Shown in pieces: positions 16,379 to 25,310 of a stretch of DNA of 64,000 nucleotides. The stretch is from Saccharopolyspora dendranthemae (lineage in GTDB: Bacteria; Actinomycetota; Actinomycetes; Mycobacteriales; Pseudonocardiaceae). The stretch lies in NCBI RefSeq assembly GCF_007829955.1, contig NZ_VIWX01000003.1, forward strand, positions 558,001-622,000, in the 5' to 3' direction. The first letter of the stretch is position 1. Each line of letters starts with the position of its first letter. The notes beneath the pieces are model-generated. The model did not search any database. It saw only the letters and a program-made list of their open reading frames with translations, and was not told the DNA's origin. Made by a program: the position numbers and the translations under genes.

Positions 16379-18082
16379 TCAGCGCGGGAGGCGTCGTCGC
16401 TTCATCACGTGGGCCTCGGACTCCAGCCGGTCGGACATGTGCGGGTAGTGGAGTTCGAACGCCGGGCGGGTGGAGCGGATGCGGGGCAGCTCGGTGAAGT
16501 TGTGGCGCGGCGGCGGGCAGGACGTCGCCCACTCCAGGGAGTTGCCGTGGCCCCAGGGGTCGTCCACGTCGACCTGCGCGCCGAACCGGTAGCTGATGAA
16601 GACGTTGTAGAGGAACGGCAGCATCGAGGCGCCGAGCACGATCGCCCCGGCTGTGGAGACGAGGTTCAGCGTCGTGAAGCCGTCGGTGACCAGGTAGTCG
16701 GCGTAGCGGCGCGGCATCCCCTCGTCGCCGAGCCAGTGCTGCACCAGGAACGTCAGGTGGAACCCGATGAAGGTGAGCCAAAAGTGCACCTTGCCCAGCC
16801 GCTCGTCCATCATCCGGCCGGTCATCTTCGGGAACCAGTAGTAGACGCCGGCAAACACCGCGAACACGATCGTCCCGAACAGCACGTAGTGGAAGTGCGC
16901 CACCACGAAGTAGGTGTCGGTGACGTGGAAGTTCAGCGGCGGTGACGCCAGCAGGACGCCGGTCAGCCCGCCGAGCAGGAACGTCGCGAGGAACCCGAGG
17001 GAGAACAGCATCGGGGCCTCGAACGTCAGGTGCCCGTGCCACATCGTGCCGATCCAGTTGAAGAACTTGATGCCGGTCGGCACCGCGATCAGGAACGTCG
17101 CGAAGGAGAAGAACGGCAGCAGCACGGCACCCGTCGCGAACATGTGGTGCGCCCACACCACCGCGGACAGGCCCATGATCACCATGGTCGCCAGCACGAG
17201 CCCGGTGTAGCCGAACAGCGGTTTGCGGCTGAACACCGGCAGGATCTCGGTGACGATCCCGAAGAACGGCAGCGCCACGATGTAGACCTCGGGATGGCCG
17301 AAGAACCAGAAGAGGTGCTGGTAGAGGATCGTCCCGCCGTTGGCCGGGTCGAACACGTGGCCACCGAGGTGCCGGTCGACCAGCAGTCCGAACAGCGCCG
17401 CCGTCAGGATCGGGAACGCCATCAGCACCAGGATGCTGGTCGCCAGGATGTTCCAGGTGAAGATCGGCATCCGCCACATCGTCATGCCGGGGCAGCGCAG
17501 GCAGACGACGGTGGTGATCATGTTGACCGCGCCCAGGATGGTGCCCAGGCCGCTGACGATCAGGCCGGCCGCCCACAGGTCGCCGCCCGGCCCGACGGTG
17601 AAGACGCTGCGCGACAGCGGCGCGTAGGCGGTCCAGCCGAAGTCCGCCGCGCCACCCGGCATCAGGAGTCCGCTGATCACGATCAGCCCGCCGAACAGGA
17701 ACAGCCAGTAGGAGAAGGCGTTGAGCCGGGGGAACGCCACGTCCGGTGCGCCGATCTGCAGCGGCAGGATCACGTTGGCGAAGCCGAACACGATCGGTGT
17801 CGCGAACAGCAGCAGCATGATCGTGCCGTGCATGGTGAACAGCTGGTTGTACTGCTCCTGGGACAGGAATTGCAGCCCGGGAGCCGCCAGTTCGCCCCTG
17901 ATCAGCAACGCCATCGCTCCGCCGGTGATGAAGAAGGCGAACGAGGTGATCAGGTAGAGGATCCCGATGTCCTTGGGATCGGTGGTGCGCAGCCACGGGA
18001 CCAGCCGCGCGCCCTTGCGCGGGCGGCGTCCGGTCGACCTCTGGCTGGGTACGGCGGTCGGTGGCATGTCGGTGGTGGCCAT
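16379..18082 (-). CDS. ctaD: Cytochrome c oxidase subunit I
   Basis: A 567-residue, 12-helix catalytic subunit of the aa3-type terminal oxidase in the cytoplasmic membrane. It carries the heme a and heme a3-CuB ligands: TMHGTIMLLL, HLFWFFGHPEVYIVALP, WAHHMFATG, and HFHYVLFGT. The K-channel and D-channel regions are also present. ATG 18082 follows a strong GGAGGGG site; the longer reading from 18175 lacks one. No other oxidase subunit gene is adjacent, as is common in actinobacteria, where ctaD is often separate from ctaC/E. Some actinomycetes have several ctaD paralogues, so this need not be the only copy. Confidence 0.96.
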   Translation of the reverse strand: MATTDMPPTAVPSQRSTGRRPRKGARLVPWLRTTDPKDIGILYLITSFAFFITGGAMALLIRGELAAPGLQFLSQEQYNQLFTMHGTIMLLLFATPIVFGFANVILPLQIGAPDVAFPRLNAFSYWLFLFGGLIVISGLLMPGGAADFGWTAYAPLSRSVFTVGPGGDLWAAGLIVSGLGTILGAVNMITTVVCLRCPGMTMWRMPIFTWNILATSILVLMAFPILTAALFGLLVDRHLGGHVFDPANGGTILYQHLFWFFGHPEVYIVALPFFGIVTEILPVFSRKPLFGYTGLVLATMVIMGLSAVVWAHHMFATGAVLLPFFSFATFLIAVPTGIKFFNWIGTMWHGHLTFEAPMLFSLGFLATFLLGGLTGVLLASPPLNFHVTDTYFVVAHFHYVLFGTIVFAVFAGVYYWFPKMTGRMMDERLGKVHFWLTFIGFHLTFLVQHWLGDEGMPRRYADYLVTDGFTTLNLVSTAGAIVLGASMLPFLYNVFISYRFGAQVDVDDPWGHGNSLEWATSCPPPRHNFTELPRIRSTRPAFELHYPHMSDRLESEAHVMKRRRLPR

Positions 18083-18268
18083 GTCCCCTCCGGCTGGGCG
18101 GACGACCTCTCCGGCCTGGCCCCAGTCTTGCCCCCGTCCCACCACCCCGCAATCGCCCGCGTCCCTCCCCGCCACCAGGTCCCGGTTCTGGGGTCACCGC
18201 AGAATCGCCTTGCGTGGGGGTCCGGCCTGAACCCCACACCTGAAGCAACGCCGGTGACCTCGGCAATC

Positions 18269-18336
18269 CCCAGTTTTAGTCCAAACCGAGGACCCTTCGT
18301 GCCCGAAATGTCCACTCAGTTATGACTAAAACTGGG
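18269..18336. repeat. 68-bp interspersed element with terminal inverted repeats, copy A
   Basis: The element begins CCCAGTTTTAGTC and ends GACTAAAACTGGG, a perfect 13-bp terminal inverted repeat around a 42-base core. A second copy in inverted orientation at 53232-53299 differs at only four core positions. Both lie within a few bases downstream of a stop codon (here the TetR gene at 18349) and in the same orientation relative to that gene. It could be a mobile miniature element, a REP-like sequence or a conserved 3'-end structure. Confidence 0.9.
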
Positions 18337-18348
18337 ATCGCGCGAGGC

Positions 18349-18918
18349 TCAGATCGCCGTGACTGCTCCGTGGGCCATGTTGCGGAGGAGCCGGGACATC
18401 GCCGAGGTGTCCAGGTGGGCGCTGAACGGGGTCGAGTTGATCAGGCCGAACACCGCGTGGACCGCTGCGCGTGCGCGCGGGCGGTCGAGTTCCGGGCGGG
18501 CGTGGCGCAGCACCTCGACCCACACTTCGACGTAGTGGCGCTGGGACTCCCTGACCCTGCGGCGGTCGCGGTCCGAGAGGCTGTCCAGATCGCGCATGTG
18601 CACGGTGATCAGAGCCGGGTTGTGCAGCGCGAACTCGACGTGCCAGCGCACCAGCTTGTCGAGGGCGTCCTGCGGGCCGGACGCGGCGTCGACGCGGTGC
18701 TTGCCGCCGAACAGCAGCCTGTCGCTGATGCCGGTCAGCAGCTCCGCCAGCATCGCGTCCTTGCTGCGGAAGTGCCGGTAGAGCGCGGGGCCGGAGATGC
18801 CGACCGCGGCCCCGATGTCGTCGATGCCGACGCCGTGGAAGCCCGCCCGCGCGAACTTCTCGGCGGCCGCGGTCAGGATCTGCTCGCGCCGGCTCGGCTT
18901 CGCCGCATCGGTGGACAT
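18349..18918 (-). CDS. TetR-family repressor of the carboxylase/acyl-CoA dehydrogenase operon
   Basis: A 189-residue regulator with the TetR HTH between residues 10 and 55 (REQILTAAAEKFARAGF, then DDIGAAVGISGPALYRHF). The effector domain has the extended helical layout of acyl-CoA-sensing members. It is divergent from the accD-accA-acd operon, and the gap contains two matching GTTAAC-type sites. In mycobacteria a TetR gene (Rv2506) sits beside the equivalent accD1/accA1/fadE19 cluster, which supports a role as the operon's repressor, probably released by an acyl-CoA intermediate. Confidence 0.88.
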   Translation of the reverse strand: MSTDAAKPSRREQILTAAAEKFARAGFHGVGIDDIGAAVGISGPALYRHFRSKDAMLAELLTGISDRLLFGGKHRVDAASGPQDALDKLVRWHVEFALHNPALITVHMRDLDSLSDRDRRRVRESQRHYVEVWVEVLRHARPELDRPRARAAVHAVFGLINSTPFSAHLDTSAMSRLLRNMAHGAVTAI

Positions 18919-18941
18919 GCCCCCGGATACTAGACGAAGAA

Positions 18942-18983
18942 GTTAACCACCGTTAACATGGCTCCAAGTTAACGATGACTAAC
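18942..18983. promoter_or_regulatory. Twin TetR operators of the leucine-type catabolic operon
   Basis: GTTAAC-CACC-GTTAAC (18942-18957) and GTTAAC-GATG-ACTAAC (18968-18983) share a 16-bp layout and are 26 bases apart between the divergent TetR and accD genes. The AT-rich half-sites contrast with the GC-rich background. Confidence 0.75.
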
Positions 18984-19009
18984 ACGAGCCACTGCGGAAG
19001 GTGTGCCTC

Positions 19010-20623
19010 ATGGATGCGCCCGTTCTGCGCACTTCGGTGGACCCGGACTCGCCGGAGTTCGCGCACAACGCCGAGCAGCACGCCACGCTCGTCGACGACC
19101 TCAACGCGCAGCTCGACAAGGCCCGTCTCGGCGGGCCGGAGAAGGCGCGCGCCCGGCACGTCGAGCGCGGCAAGCTGCTTCCCCGCGACCGGGTCGACGC
19201 GCTGCTGGACAGGGGGTCGCCGTTCCTCGAGCTGTCGCCGATGGCCGGGCACGGCCTCTACGACGACGAGGCCCCTTCGGCGGGCATCATCACCGGGGTC
19301 GGGCGGGTGTCCGGCCGCGAGTGCGTGATCGTGGCCAACGACGCGACCGTCAAGGGCGGCACCTACTACCCGGTCACGGTCAAGAAGCACCTGCGCGCGC
19401 AGGAAGTCGCGCTGCACAACAACCTGCCGTGCCTGTACCTGGTCGACTCGGGCGGCGCGTTCCTGCCCAGGCAGGACGAGGTGTTCCCGGACCGCGAGCA
19501 CTTCGGCCGGATCTTCTACAACCAGGCCACCATGTCCGCGCGCGGCATCCCGCAGATCGCGGCCGTCCTCGGCTCCTGCACGGCGGGCGGTGCGTACGTG
19601 CCCGCGATGAGCGACGAGGCGGTCATCGTGCGCGAGCAGGGCACGATCTTCCTCGGCGGTCCTCCGCTGGTGAAGGCGGCCACGGGCGCCGAGGTGACCG
19701 CCGAGGAGCTGGGGGGCGGCGAGCTGCACTCGCGCACCTCGGGCGTCACCGACCACCTGGCCGCCGACGACGCCGACGCGCTGCGCATCGTCCGCTCCAT
19801 CGTGAGCACGCTCGGCCCGCGGGAGCCGTTGCCGTGGGAGGCCGCGCCCAGCGAGGAACCGGCGGTCGACCCGGGTGAGCTCTACGGGGCCGTCCCCACC
19901 GACTCGCGCACCCCTTACGACGTGCGCGAGGTGATCGCGCGGATCGTCGACGGCAGCCGCTTCCAGGAGTTCAAGCACGACTACGGCCAGACGCTGGTCA
20001 CCGGGTTCGCCCGCATCCACGGTCAGCCGGTCGGGATCGTCGCCAACAACGGGATCCTGTTCAGCGAGTCCGCGCAGAAGGGCGCGCACTTCATCGAGCT
20101 GTGCGACAAGCGCTCGATCCCGCTGGTGTTCCTGCAGAACATCTCGGGATTCATGGTCGGCAAGGAGTACGAGGCCGGCGGCATCGCCAAGCACGGCGCG
20201 AAGATGGTCACCGCCGTCGCCTGCGCCCGGGTCCCCAAGTTCACCGTGGTCATCGGCGGATCGTTCGGCGCGGGCAACTACTCGATGTGCGGCCGCGCGT
20301 ACTCGCCCCGGTTCATGTGGATGTGGCCCAACGCCCGGATCTCGGTGATGGGCGGCGAGCAGGCGGCATCGGTGCTGGCCACCGTCCGGCGCGACCAGAA
20401 GGACGCGCGCGGCGAGGAGTGGCCGGCCGAGGACGAGGACGCCTTCAAGCAGCCGATCCGCGATCAGTACGAGAACCAAGGTCACCCGTACTACGCGACG
20501 GCACGGCTCTGGGACGACGGCGTGATCGACCCCGCGCAGACCCGGGATGTGCTGGGCCTGGCCATCTCCGCGGCGGGCAACGCGCCGCTGGAACCCATCT
20601 CCTACGGCGTTTTCCGGATGTGA
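19010..20623 (+). CDS. Acyl-CoA carboxylase carboxyltransferase subunit (methylcrotonyl-CoA type)
   Basis: A 537-residue carboxyltransferase with two crotonase-fold halves. The N-half has VKGGTYYPVTVKKHLRAQE, LVDSGGAFLPRQDEVFPD and GSCTAGGAYVPAMSDE, typical of the beta subunit of 3-methylcrotonyl-CoA carboxylase and of mycobacterial AccD1. The C-half has IPLVFLQNISGFMVGKEYEAGG and GGSFGAGNYSMCGRAYSPRFMW. It transfers carboxybiotin carbon to the acyl-CoA. ATG 19010 follows GGAAGG at nine bases. The next gene starts nine bases past the stop. Substrate assignment to leucine breakdown is from family and operon context. Confidence 0.9.
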   Translation: MDAPVLRTSVDPDSPEFAHNAEQHATLVDDLNAQLDKARLGGPEKARARHVERGKLLPRDRVDALLDRGSPFLELSPMAGHGLYDDEAPSAGIITGVGRVSGRECVIVANDATVKGGTYYPVTVKKHLRAQEVALHNNLPCLYLVDSGGAFLPRQDEVFPDREHFGRIFYNQATMSARGIPQIAAVLGSCTAGGAYVPAMSDEAVIVREQGTIFLGGPPLVKAATGAEVTAEELGGGELHSRTSGVTDHLAADDADALRIVRSIVSTLGPREPLPWEAAPSEEPAVDPGELYGAVPTDSRTPYDVREVIARIVDGSRFQEFKHDYGQTLVTGFARIHGQPVGIVANNGILFSESAQKGAHFIELCDKRSIPLVFLQNISGFMVGKEYEAGGIAKHGAKMVTAVACARVPKFTVVIGGSFGAGNYSMCGRAYSPRFMWMWPNARISVMGGEQAASVLATVRRDQKDARGEEWPAEDEDAFKQPIRDQYENQGHPYYATARLWDDGVIDPAQTRDVLGLAISAAGNAPLEPISYGVFRM

Positions 20624-20632
20624 GGGTTGAGC

Positions 20633-22630
20633 ATGTTCGACACAGTGCTGGTCGCCAACCGCGGGGAGATCGCGGTACGCGTCATCCGCACCCTCCGTGA
20701 GCTGGGCATCCGCTCGGTCGCGGTGTTCAGCGACGCCGACCGCGAAGCCCGGCACGTCGCCGAGGCCGACACGTCCGTCCACATCGGACCTGCGCTGGCC
20801 TCCGAGAGCTACCTCAACGGCAAGCGGATCCTCGACGCGGCCCGGGAGACCGGGGCGCAGGCGATCCACCCCGGGTACGGGTTCCTCGCCGAGAACGCGG
20901 ACTTCGCGCGGGCCTGCGAGCAGGCCGGCGTGGTGTTCATCGGACCGCCCCCCGGCGCGATCGAGTCGATGGGCGACAAGATCCGCGCCAAGCAGACGGT
21001 CTCGGGCGCGGGCGTCCCCGTGGTTCCGGGGCGCAGCGACCCCGGCATGACCGACGCCGACCTGCACCGGGCCGCGGTGGACGTCGGGTTCCCCGTCCTG
21101 CTCAAGCCCTCGGCGGGCGGCGGCGGCAAGGGAATGCGGCTGGTGCACGCCGAATCCGAGCTCGACGACCAGATCGCCTCCGCGCGCCGCGAGGCCGGTG
21201 CCTCCTTCGGCGACGACACGCTGTTCGTGGAGCGGTTCGTCTCGCGTCCCCGGCACATCGAGGTCCAGGTCCTCGCCGACGCGCACGGCACCGTCGTGCA
21301 CCTCGGGGAGCGCGAGTGCAGCCTCCAGCGGCGGCACCAGAAGATCATCGAAGAGGCGCCGTCACCGCTGCTCGACGCCGGAACCCGCGCCCGGATCGGT
21401 GCTTCCGCCGCCGACGCCGCCCGCGCGGTGGGCTACACGGGCGCCGGAACGGTGGAGTTCATCGTGTCCTCCGACCGGCCGGACGAGTTCTTCTTCATGG
21501 AGATGAACACCCGCCTGCAGGTGGAGCACCCGGTGACGGAGCTGGTCACGGCGGTGCGCGGCGAGCGCGGGGTGGACCTGGTCGAGCAGCAGGTCCGGGT
21601 CGCCTCCGGTGAGCGCCTGGACTGGGCCCAGCAGGACCTGACCATCGAGGGTCACGCCGCCGAGGCCCGCGTCTACGCCGAGGACCCGTCCCGAGGATTC
21701 CTGCCCACCGGTGGCCGGCTCCTCGCCGTCCACGAACCGACCGGACCGGGGATCCGGGTCGACTCCGGGATCAGGATGGGCGGCAGCGTCGGCTCCGACT
21801 ACGACCCGATGCTGGCCAAGGTGATCGCCTGGGCTCCCGGTCGCGGGGACGCCCTGCGCCGCCTGGACAAGGCCCTCGCCGACACCACCGTTCTCGGCCT
21901 CAGCACCAACGTCGCCTTCCTGCGCGGTTTGTTGCAGCACCCGGACGTCCTCGCCGGGAAGCTCGACACCGGTCTGGTCGAACGCGACCTCGAAGTCCTG
22001 GTCGAGGCCGAGGTTCCCGAGCACGCCTACGTCGCCGCGGCTCTGGAACGCCTCATCGCCGGTCAGCCGAGCAGCGGCTCCGACCTCTGGGGCGTCCCCA
22101 GCGGTTGGCGCCTCGGACGCCCGGCCTGGAGCACCTGGCGCTTCTCCGGTGATCTCAAGGTCCACCTCCGGGGGTCGCCGGACCGCGCGGAGGTGGCGGT
22201 CGAGACCGGGACGACGACCGAGTCGGCCGAGGCCGCGGCCCGCGCGGACGGCGACCTGCTCACCGTCACCTTCCGCGGCCGGACCCGCCGCTACCGGTGC
22301 GCGCACGTCGACGGCACCACCTGGCTGGCCGCCGACGGTCAAGCGTGGGCGCTCACCGAGCACCGGCTGCTGGCCGAGCGCGACGACGCCGCCGGCCGCT
22401 CCGACGGCGTCGTCACCGCCCCGATGCCCGGGACGGTGCTGGTCGCCGACGTCACCCAGGGCCAGCAGGTGCGCAGCGGGCAACGCCTCTTCGTCGTCGA
22501 GGCGATGAAGATGGAGCACACCGTGACCGCCCAGATCGACGGAACCGTCACCGAAGTTCACGCGAGGAGAGGGCAGTCGGTCGGGCTGGACCAGCCGCTC
22601 GCCGTCCTCACCGCAGAAGGGGAGGGATGA
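20633..22630 (+). CDS. Acyl-CoA carboxylase biotin-carboxylase/BCCP subunit
   Basis: A 665-residue alpha subunit. The N-terminal VLVANRGEIAVRVIRTL and the ATP-grasp region (KPSAGGGGKGM, FVERFVSRPRHIEVQV, MEMNTRLQVEHPVTE) form biotin carboxylase. A middle linker domain follows, and the C-terminal biotin carrier domain carries the biotinyl-lysine in EAMKMEH. It works with the upstream carboxyltransferase, presumably as 3-methylcrotonyl-CoA carboxylase. A GAGGG site precedes ATG 20633, and the acyl-CoA dehydrogenase starts four bases past its stop with an overlapping GGAGGG site. Confidence 0.92.
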   Translation: MFDTVLVANRGEIAVRVIRTLRELGIRSVAVFSDADREARHVAEADTSVHIGPALASESYLNGKRILDAARETGAQAIHPGYGFLAENADFARACEQAGVVFIGPPPGAIESMGDKIRAKQTVSGAGVPVVPGRSDPGMTDADLHRAAVDVGFPVLLKPSAGGGGKGMRLVHAESELDDQIASARREAGASFGDDTLFVERFVSRPRHIEVQVLADAHGTVVHLGERECSLQRRHQKIIEEAPSPLLDAGTRARIGASAADAARAVGYTGAGTVEFIVSSDRPDEFFFMEMNTRLQVEHPVTELVTAVRGERGVDLVEQQVRVASGERLDWAQQDLTIEGHAAEARVYAEDPSRGFLPTGGRLLAVHEPTGPGIRVDSGIRMGGSVGSDYDPMLAKVIAWAPGRGDALRRLDKALADTTVLGLSTNVAFLRGLLQHPDVLAGKLDTGLVERDLEVLVEAEVPEHAYVAAALERLIAGQPSSGSDLWGVPSGWRLGRPAWSTWRFSGDLKVHLRGSPDRAEVAVETGTTTESAEAAARADGDLLTVTFRGRTRRYRCAHVDGTTWLAADGQAWALTEHRLLAERDDAAGRSDGVVTAPMPGTVLVADVTQGQQVRSGQRLFVVEAMKMEHTVTAQIDGTVTEVHARRGQSVGLDQPLAVLTAEGEG

Positions 22631-22634
22631 CGCG

Positions 22635-23792
22635 ATGGTGGATCACCGTCTCAGCGAGGAGCACGAAGCGCTGCGGGAGAGCGTGCAGGAATTCGCGCGC
22701 AAGGAAGTAGCTCCTGTGATCGCGGACTACTACGAGCGGGAGGAGTTCCCGTACCCGCTGATCCGCAAGATGGGCGAGATGGGGCTGTTCGGCCTGCCCG
22801 TCCCGGAGGAGCACGGCGGCATGGGTGGCGACTACTTCGCGCTGTGCCTGGCCCTGGAGGAGCTGGGCCGCGTCGACCAGTCGGTGGCCATCACCCTCGA
22901 AGCCGGGGTGTCGCTGGGCATCATGCCGCTGCTGCGCTTCGGCTCGGACGAGCAGAAGCGGACCTGGTTGCCCAAGCTCGCCTCAGGCGAGGTGCTGGGC
23001 GCGTTCGGCCTCACCGAGCCCGACGGCGGTTCCGACGCGGGCGCGACGCGCACCACGGCCGTCCTCGACGGCGACGAGTGGGTGATCAACGGTTCGAAGG
23101 CCTTCATCACCAACTCCGGCACCGACATGACCGGGTTCGTCACGGTCACGGCGGTCACCGGCGAGCGCCCGGACGGCCGCAAGGAGATCTCGGCGATCCA
23201 GGTGCCCTCCGGCACGCCGGGGTTCACCGTGGCCAAGAAGTACTCGAAGGTCGGTTGGAACGCCTCCGACACGCACGCCCTGTCCTTCGACGACTGCCGG
23301 GTCCCGGCGGAGAACCTCGTCGGAGAACGCGGCCGCGGCTACGCGCAGTTCCTGGCCACGCTCACCGAGGGGCGGGTGGCCATCGCCGCTCTCGGCGTCG
23401 GCACGGCTCAGGGCTGCGTCGACGAGTGCGTGCGCTACCTCGGGGAGCGTGAGGCGTTCGGGCACAAGATCGGCGAGTACCAGGCGATGCAGTTCAAGGT
23501 CGCCCAGATGGAGCTGCGGGCGCACACCGCTCGGCTCGCCTACTACGACGCGGCCGCGCGGATGCTGCGCGGCGAGCCGTACAAGAAGCAGGCCGCCATC
23601 GCCAAGCTGGCGTCCTCGAACGCGGCGATGGACAACGCCCGCGACGCCACCCAGGTCTTCGGCGGCTACGGCTTCATGAACGAGACGCTCGTGGGCCGCT
23701 TCTACCGGGATTCCAAGATCCTCGAGATCGGGGAGGGGACCAGCGAGGTCCAGCTCATGCTCATCGCAAGGGAGCTCGGCCTCCCCGCCTGA
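22635..23792 (+). CDS. Acyl-CoA dehydrogenase (FadE19 / isovaleryl-CoA type)
   Basis: A 385-residue flavoenzyme that introduces an alpha-beta double bond into an acyl-CoA. Recognisable features are the acyl-CoA dehydrogenase signature GAFGLTEPDGGSDAG, the flavin/ETF region and the C-terminal EIGEGTSEVQ, which holds the usual catalytic glutamate position. It is the third gene of the operon and is tightly spaced. In leucine catabolism it would make 3-methylcrotonyl-CoA for the carboxylase encoded upstream, mirroring the mycobacterial fadE19 position. A short branched-chain specificity is inferred, not shown. Confidence 0.9.
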   Translation: MVDHRLSEEHEALRESVQEFARKEVAPVIADYYEREEFPYPLIRKMGEMGLFGLPVPEEHGGMGGDYFALCLALEELGRVDQSVAITLEAGVSLGIMPLLRFGSDEQKRTWLPKLASGEVLGAFGLTEPDGGSDAGATRTTAVLDGDEWVINGSKAFITNSGTDMTGFVTVTAVTGERPDGRKEISAIQVPSGTPGFTVAKKYSKVGWNASDTHALSFDDCRVPAENLVGERGRGYAQFLATLTEGRVAIAALGVGTAQGCVDECVRYLGEREAFGHKIGEYQAMQFKVAQMELRAHTARLAYYDAAARMLRGEPYKKQAAIAKLASSNAAMDNARDATQVFGGYGFMNETLVGRFYRDSKILEIGEGTSEVQLMLIARELGLPA

Positions 23793-23802
23793 TCCAAGAC
23801 GA

Positions 23803-23841
23803 GAGGTCGTGGTCGCGAATCGGGTTCGCGGCCACGACCTC
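23803..23841. terminator. Strong hairpin terminator of the catabolic operon
   Basis: Arms GAGGTCGTGGTCGCGAA and TTCGCGGCCACGACCTC (17 bp, one G-T pair) with a 5-base loop lie 10 bases past the operon stop and just before the end of a convergent gene. It likely works in both directions. Confidence 0.85.
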
Positions 23842-23853
23842 GTTGTTCCCGCC

Positions 23854-24342
23854 TCACATCGGTCGGTAGCGATCGACCGGGACGGTCATTTCTTCGGTTC
23901 GCTCTACGTCGGGTATTCCGCCGGTGAGCTGCGTGTGCATCGGGTCGGGGGTGTTGTCGGGGTATGAGCCGTCCTGGCCGGGCCAGGCGGGCGCCTGAGC
24001 CGTCGGCTGCTGCGCCTGCGGCTGGGCCGCGTGTTCCTGTTCGGCGATCTCGAGGTGCTGCATCACCCAGTCGCGCGCGAGCGCGGCCGGGGATGTGCCC
24101 TGCTTGAAGGCGAGCTCGCGGAGACGCTCGTTGGCCAGCAGCGGCAGGCGCAGCTGGTACACCTGAGCGGCACCGAAGCGACGCCCTGATCCGGTGGATT
24201 CGAGGTTTTCCTCCGGGTCCAGCGCAGCCAGGTACGACTCGAATTCGGGGTCCGGTTCGGCTTCCTCGGCAGGCTTGCGCTGCCGATTCGCCTTGGTTCG
24301 TCCTAGAGCCACGCGGACACGATAACGGTTGTGTTGCGGCAT
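23854..24342 (-). CDS. Hypothetical protein with ribbon-helix-helix-like segment
   Basis: A protein of about 162 residues. The central VYQLRLPLLANERLRELAFKQGTSPAALARDWVMQHLE has the strand-helix-helix pattern of Arc/CopG-type DNA-binding proteins. The N-terminal part is basic (GRTKANRQRKP) and the C-terminal part is a low-complexity Q/A/P tail (QPQAQQPTAQAPA). The start is uncertain: ATG 24342 is used here, but a GTG giving MALGRTKANRQRKP is also plausible. No partner toxin is adjacent, so a chromosomal regulator is as likely as an antitoxin. Confidence 0.6.
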   Translation of the reverse strand: MPQHNRYRVRVALGRTKANRQRKPAEEAEPDPEFESYLAALDPEENLESTGSGRRFGAAQVYQLRLPLLANERLRELAFKQGTSPAALARDWVMQHLEIAEQEHAAQPQAQQPTAQAPAWPGQDGSYPDNTPDPMHTQLTGGIPDVERTEEMTVPVDRYRPM

Positions 24343-24838
24343 GCCTATCGCGGCGAGCGTGCAGTTCGCCTCGCGCGCGGGCGCGCGAGGCGCCCACCAG
24401 CGGGTGTCGCGGCAACGCGGGCGAATGGCGAAAACCCGCCCTGACGTGGAAGGCCCCCGCGCCAGGGGGAGGAGCACGGGGGCCGGAGGGGATCTCCACA
24501 GATGCTGACAGGGGGTGTGTCAGCGCCGCCGATTGTGGCATGCGCCTCCTTCGCGTGGGGAGCGCTGCGACCACGATTCGTGCATCTGGCAGCCCCGCGA
24601 CGTCCGGTCGGCGGCTCCGGTCGCCGCTACGAGCTGTGAGCTCCTCAAGATCCGGAATGCGCGCGCTGTCCGTTTCGTTGTCCGGGGTGGACGCAGGGTG
24701 TGACGCAGGCAATATCCGAAGTGGATCGACGCACGCACGCGATTACTCTCAGTGCACTCCGAATCACTCTCTGGGGGGCTGCGGCTGTTGACAACCTGTG
24801 GATAACCTGCGGCCGGAACCCGAGGCCTGGGAGGCGTC
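24343..24838. other. Intergenic stretch with a single DnaA box
   Basis: No gene is supported. The strand-symmetric nonamer TTATCCACA (minus strand of 24797-24805), an exact consensus DnaA box, stands alone with no cluster of others, so it is not an origin. A TTGACA hexamer at 24788 has no matching -10 element. Confidence 0.4.
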
Positions 24839-25078
24839 ATGTACGGGTCGCTGGACGTACGAAAGTTCTTGTGGCAGCAGGATGACGGGCAGTCGCGGCA
24901 GGCGGGCGCGGTGCCTGGGCAGCGCGTCGGCGAGCCCTCGCGCATCTCGGAGGAGCAGGTCCACCGAGCCAGGATCGCCGTCGCTCGCAGTGCGGAGAGC
25001 GCGGAGGACTGCAGACTGCTGCTGGACATGCTGGGCCTGGTTCCCGACGAGGACGGGCAACCGCCGGTGGCGCGCTGA
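24839..25078 (+). CDS. Small actinobacterial hypothetical protein
   Basis: A 79-residue acidic protein whose C-terminal half, HRARIAVARSAESAEDCRLLLDMLGL, resembles short proteins common in actinomycetes that end in a DCxxLLDMLGL-type helix; their function is unknown. A good ribosome-binding site GGGAGG is placed seven bases before ATG 24839. The N-terminal MYGSLDVRKFLWQQ is unlike any domain recognised here. A single DnaA box lies 34 bases upstream, which may be chance. Confidence 0.65.
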   Translation: MYGSLDVRKFLWQQDDGQSRQAGAVPGQRVGEPSRISEEQVHRARIAVARSAESAEDCRLLLDMLGLVPDEDGQPPVAR

Positions 25079-25310
25079 CCTGGTCCGCGCCGATGGCCGT
25101 ACCGGGTGCGGGCCGGTCACGAGGCATGTCGGGATCGCAGTCGACCTCACCGTCGGCACGCGTTCTCCGAACGTGTGACAGCCAGGTGTTCCGCTGGGCG
25201 AAAGGCTTGGTTCCGGGGTAACTTCCGGTGGCATATTTGATCATCCGTTCGGGCGGGCATCGCCCGCACGGGGCGGGTCACGCATTGCCATCGGGGGCCG
25301 GAGTCGAGCA

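Noticed and set aside
18953..21337. 794-residue open frame on the minus strand over the carboxylase genes
   Set aside because: A shadow of the accD/accA coding strand; composition is dominated by R, G, V and D with no recognisable domain.
24797..24805. Consensus DnaA box as part of a replication origin
   Set aside because: Only one box is present, with no dnaA, dnaN or AT-rich region near it; a single match in 64 kb can be chance.
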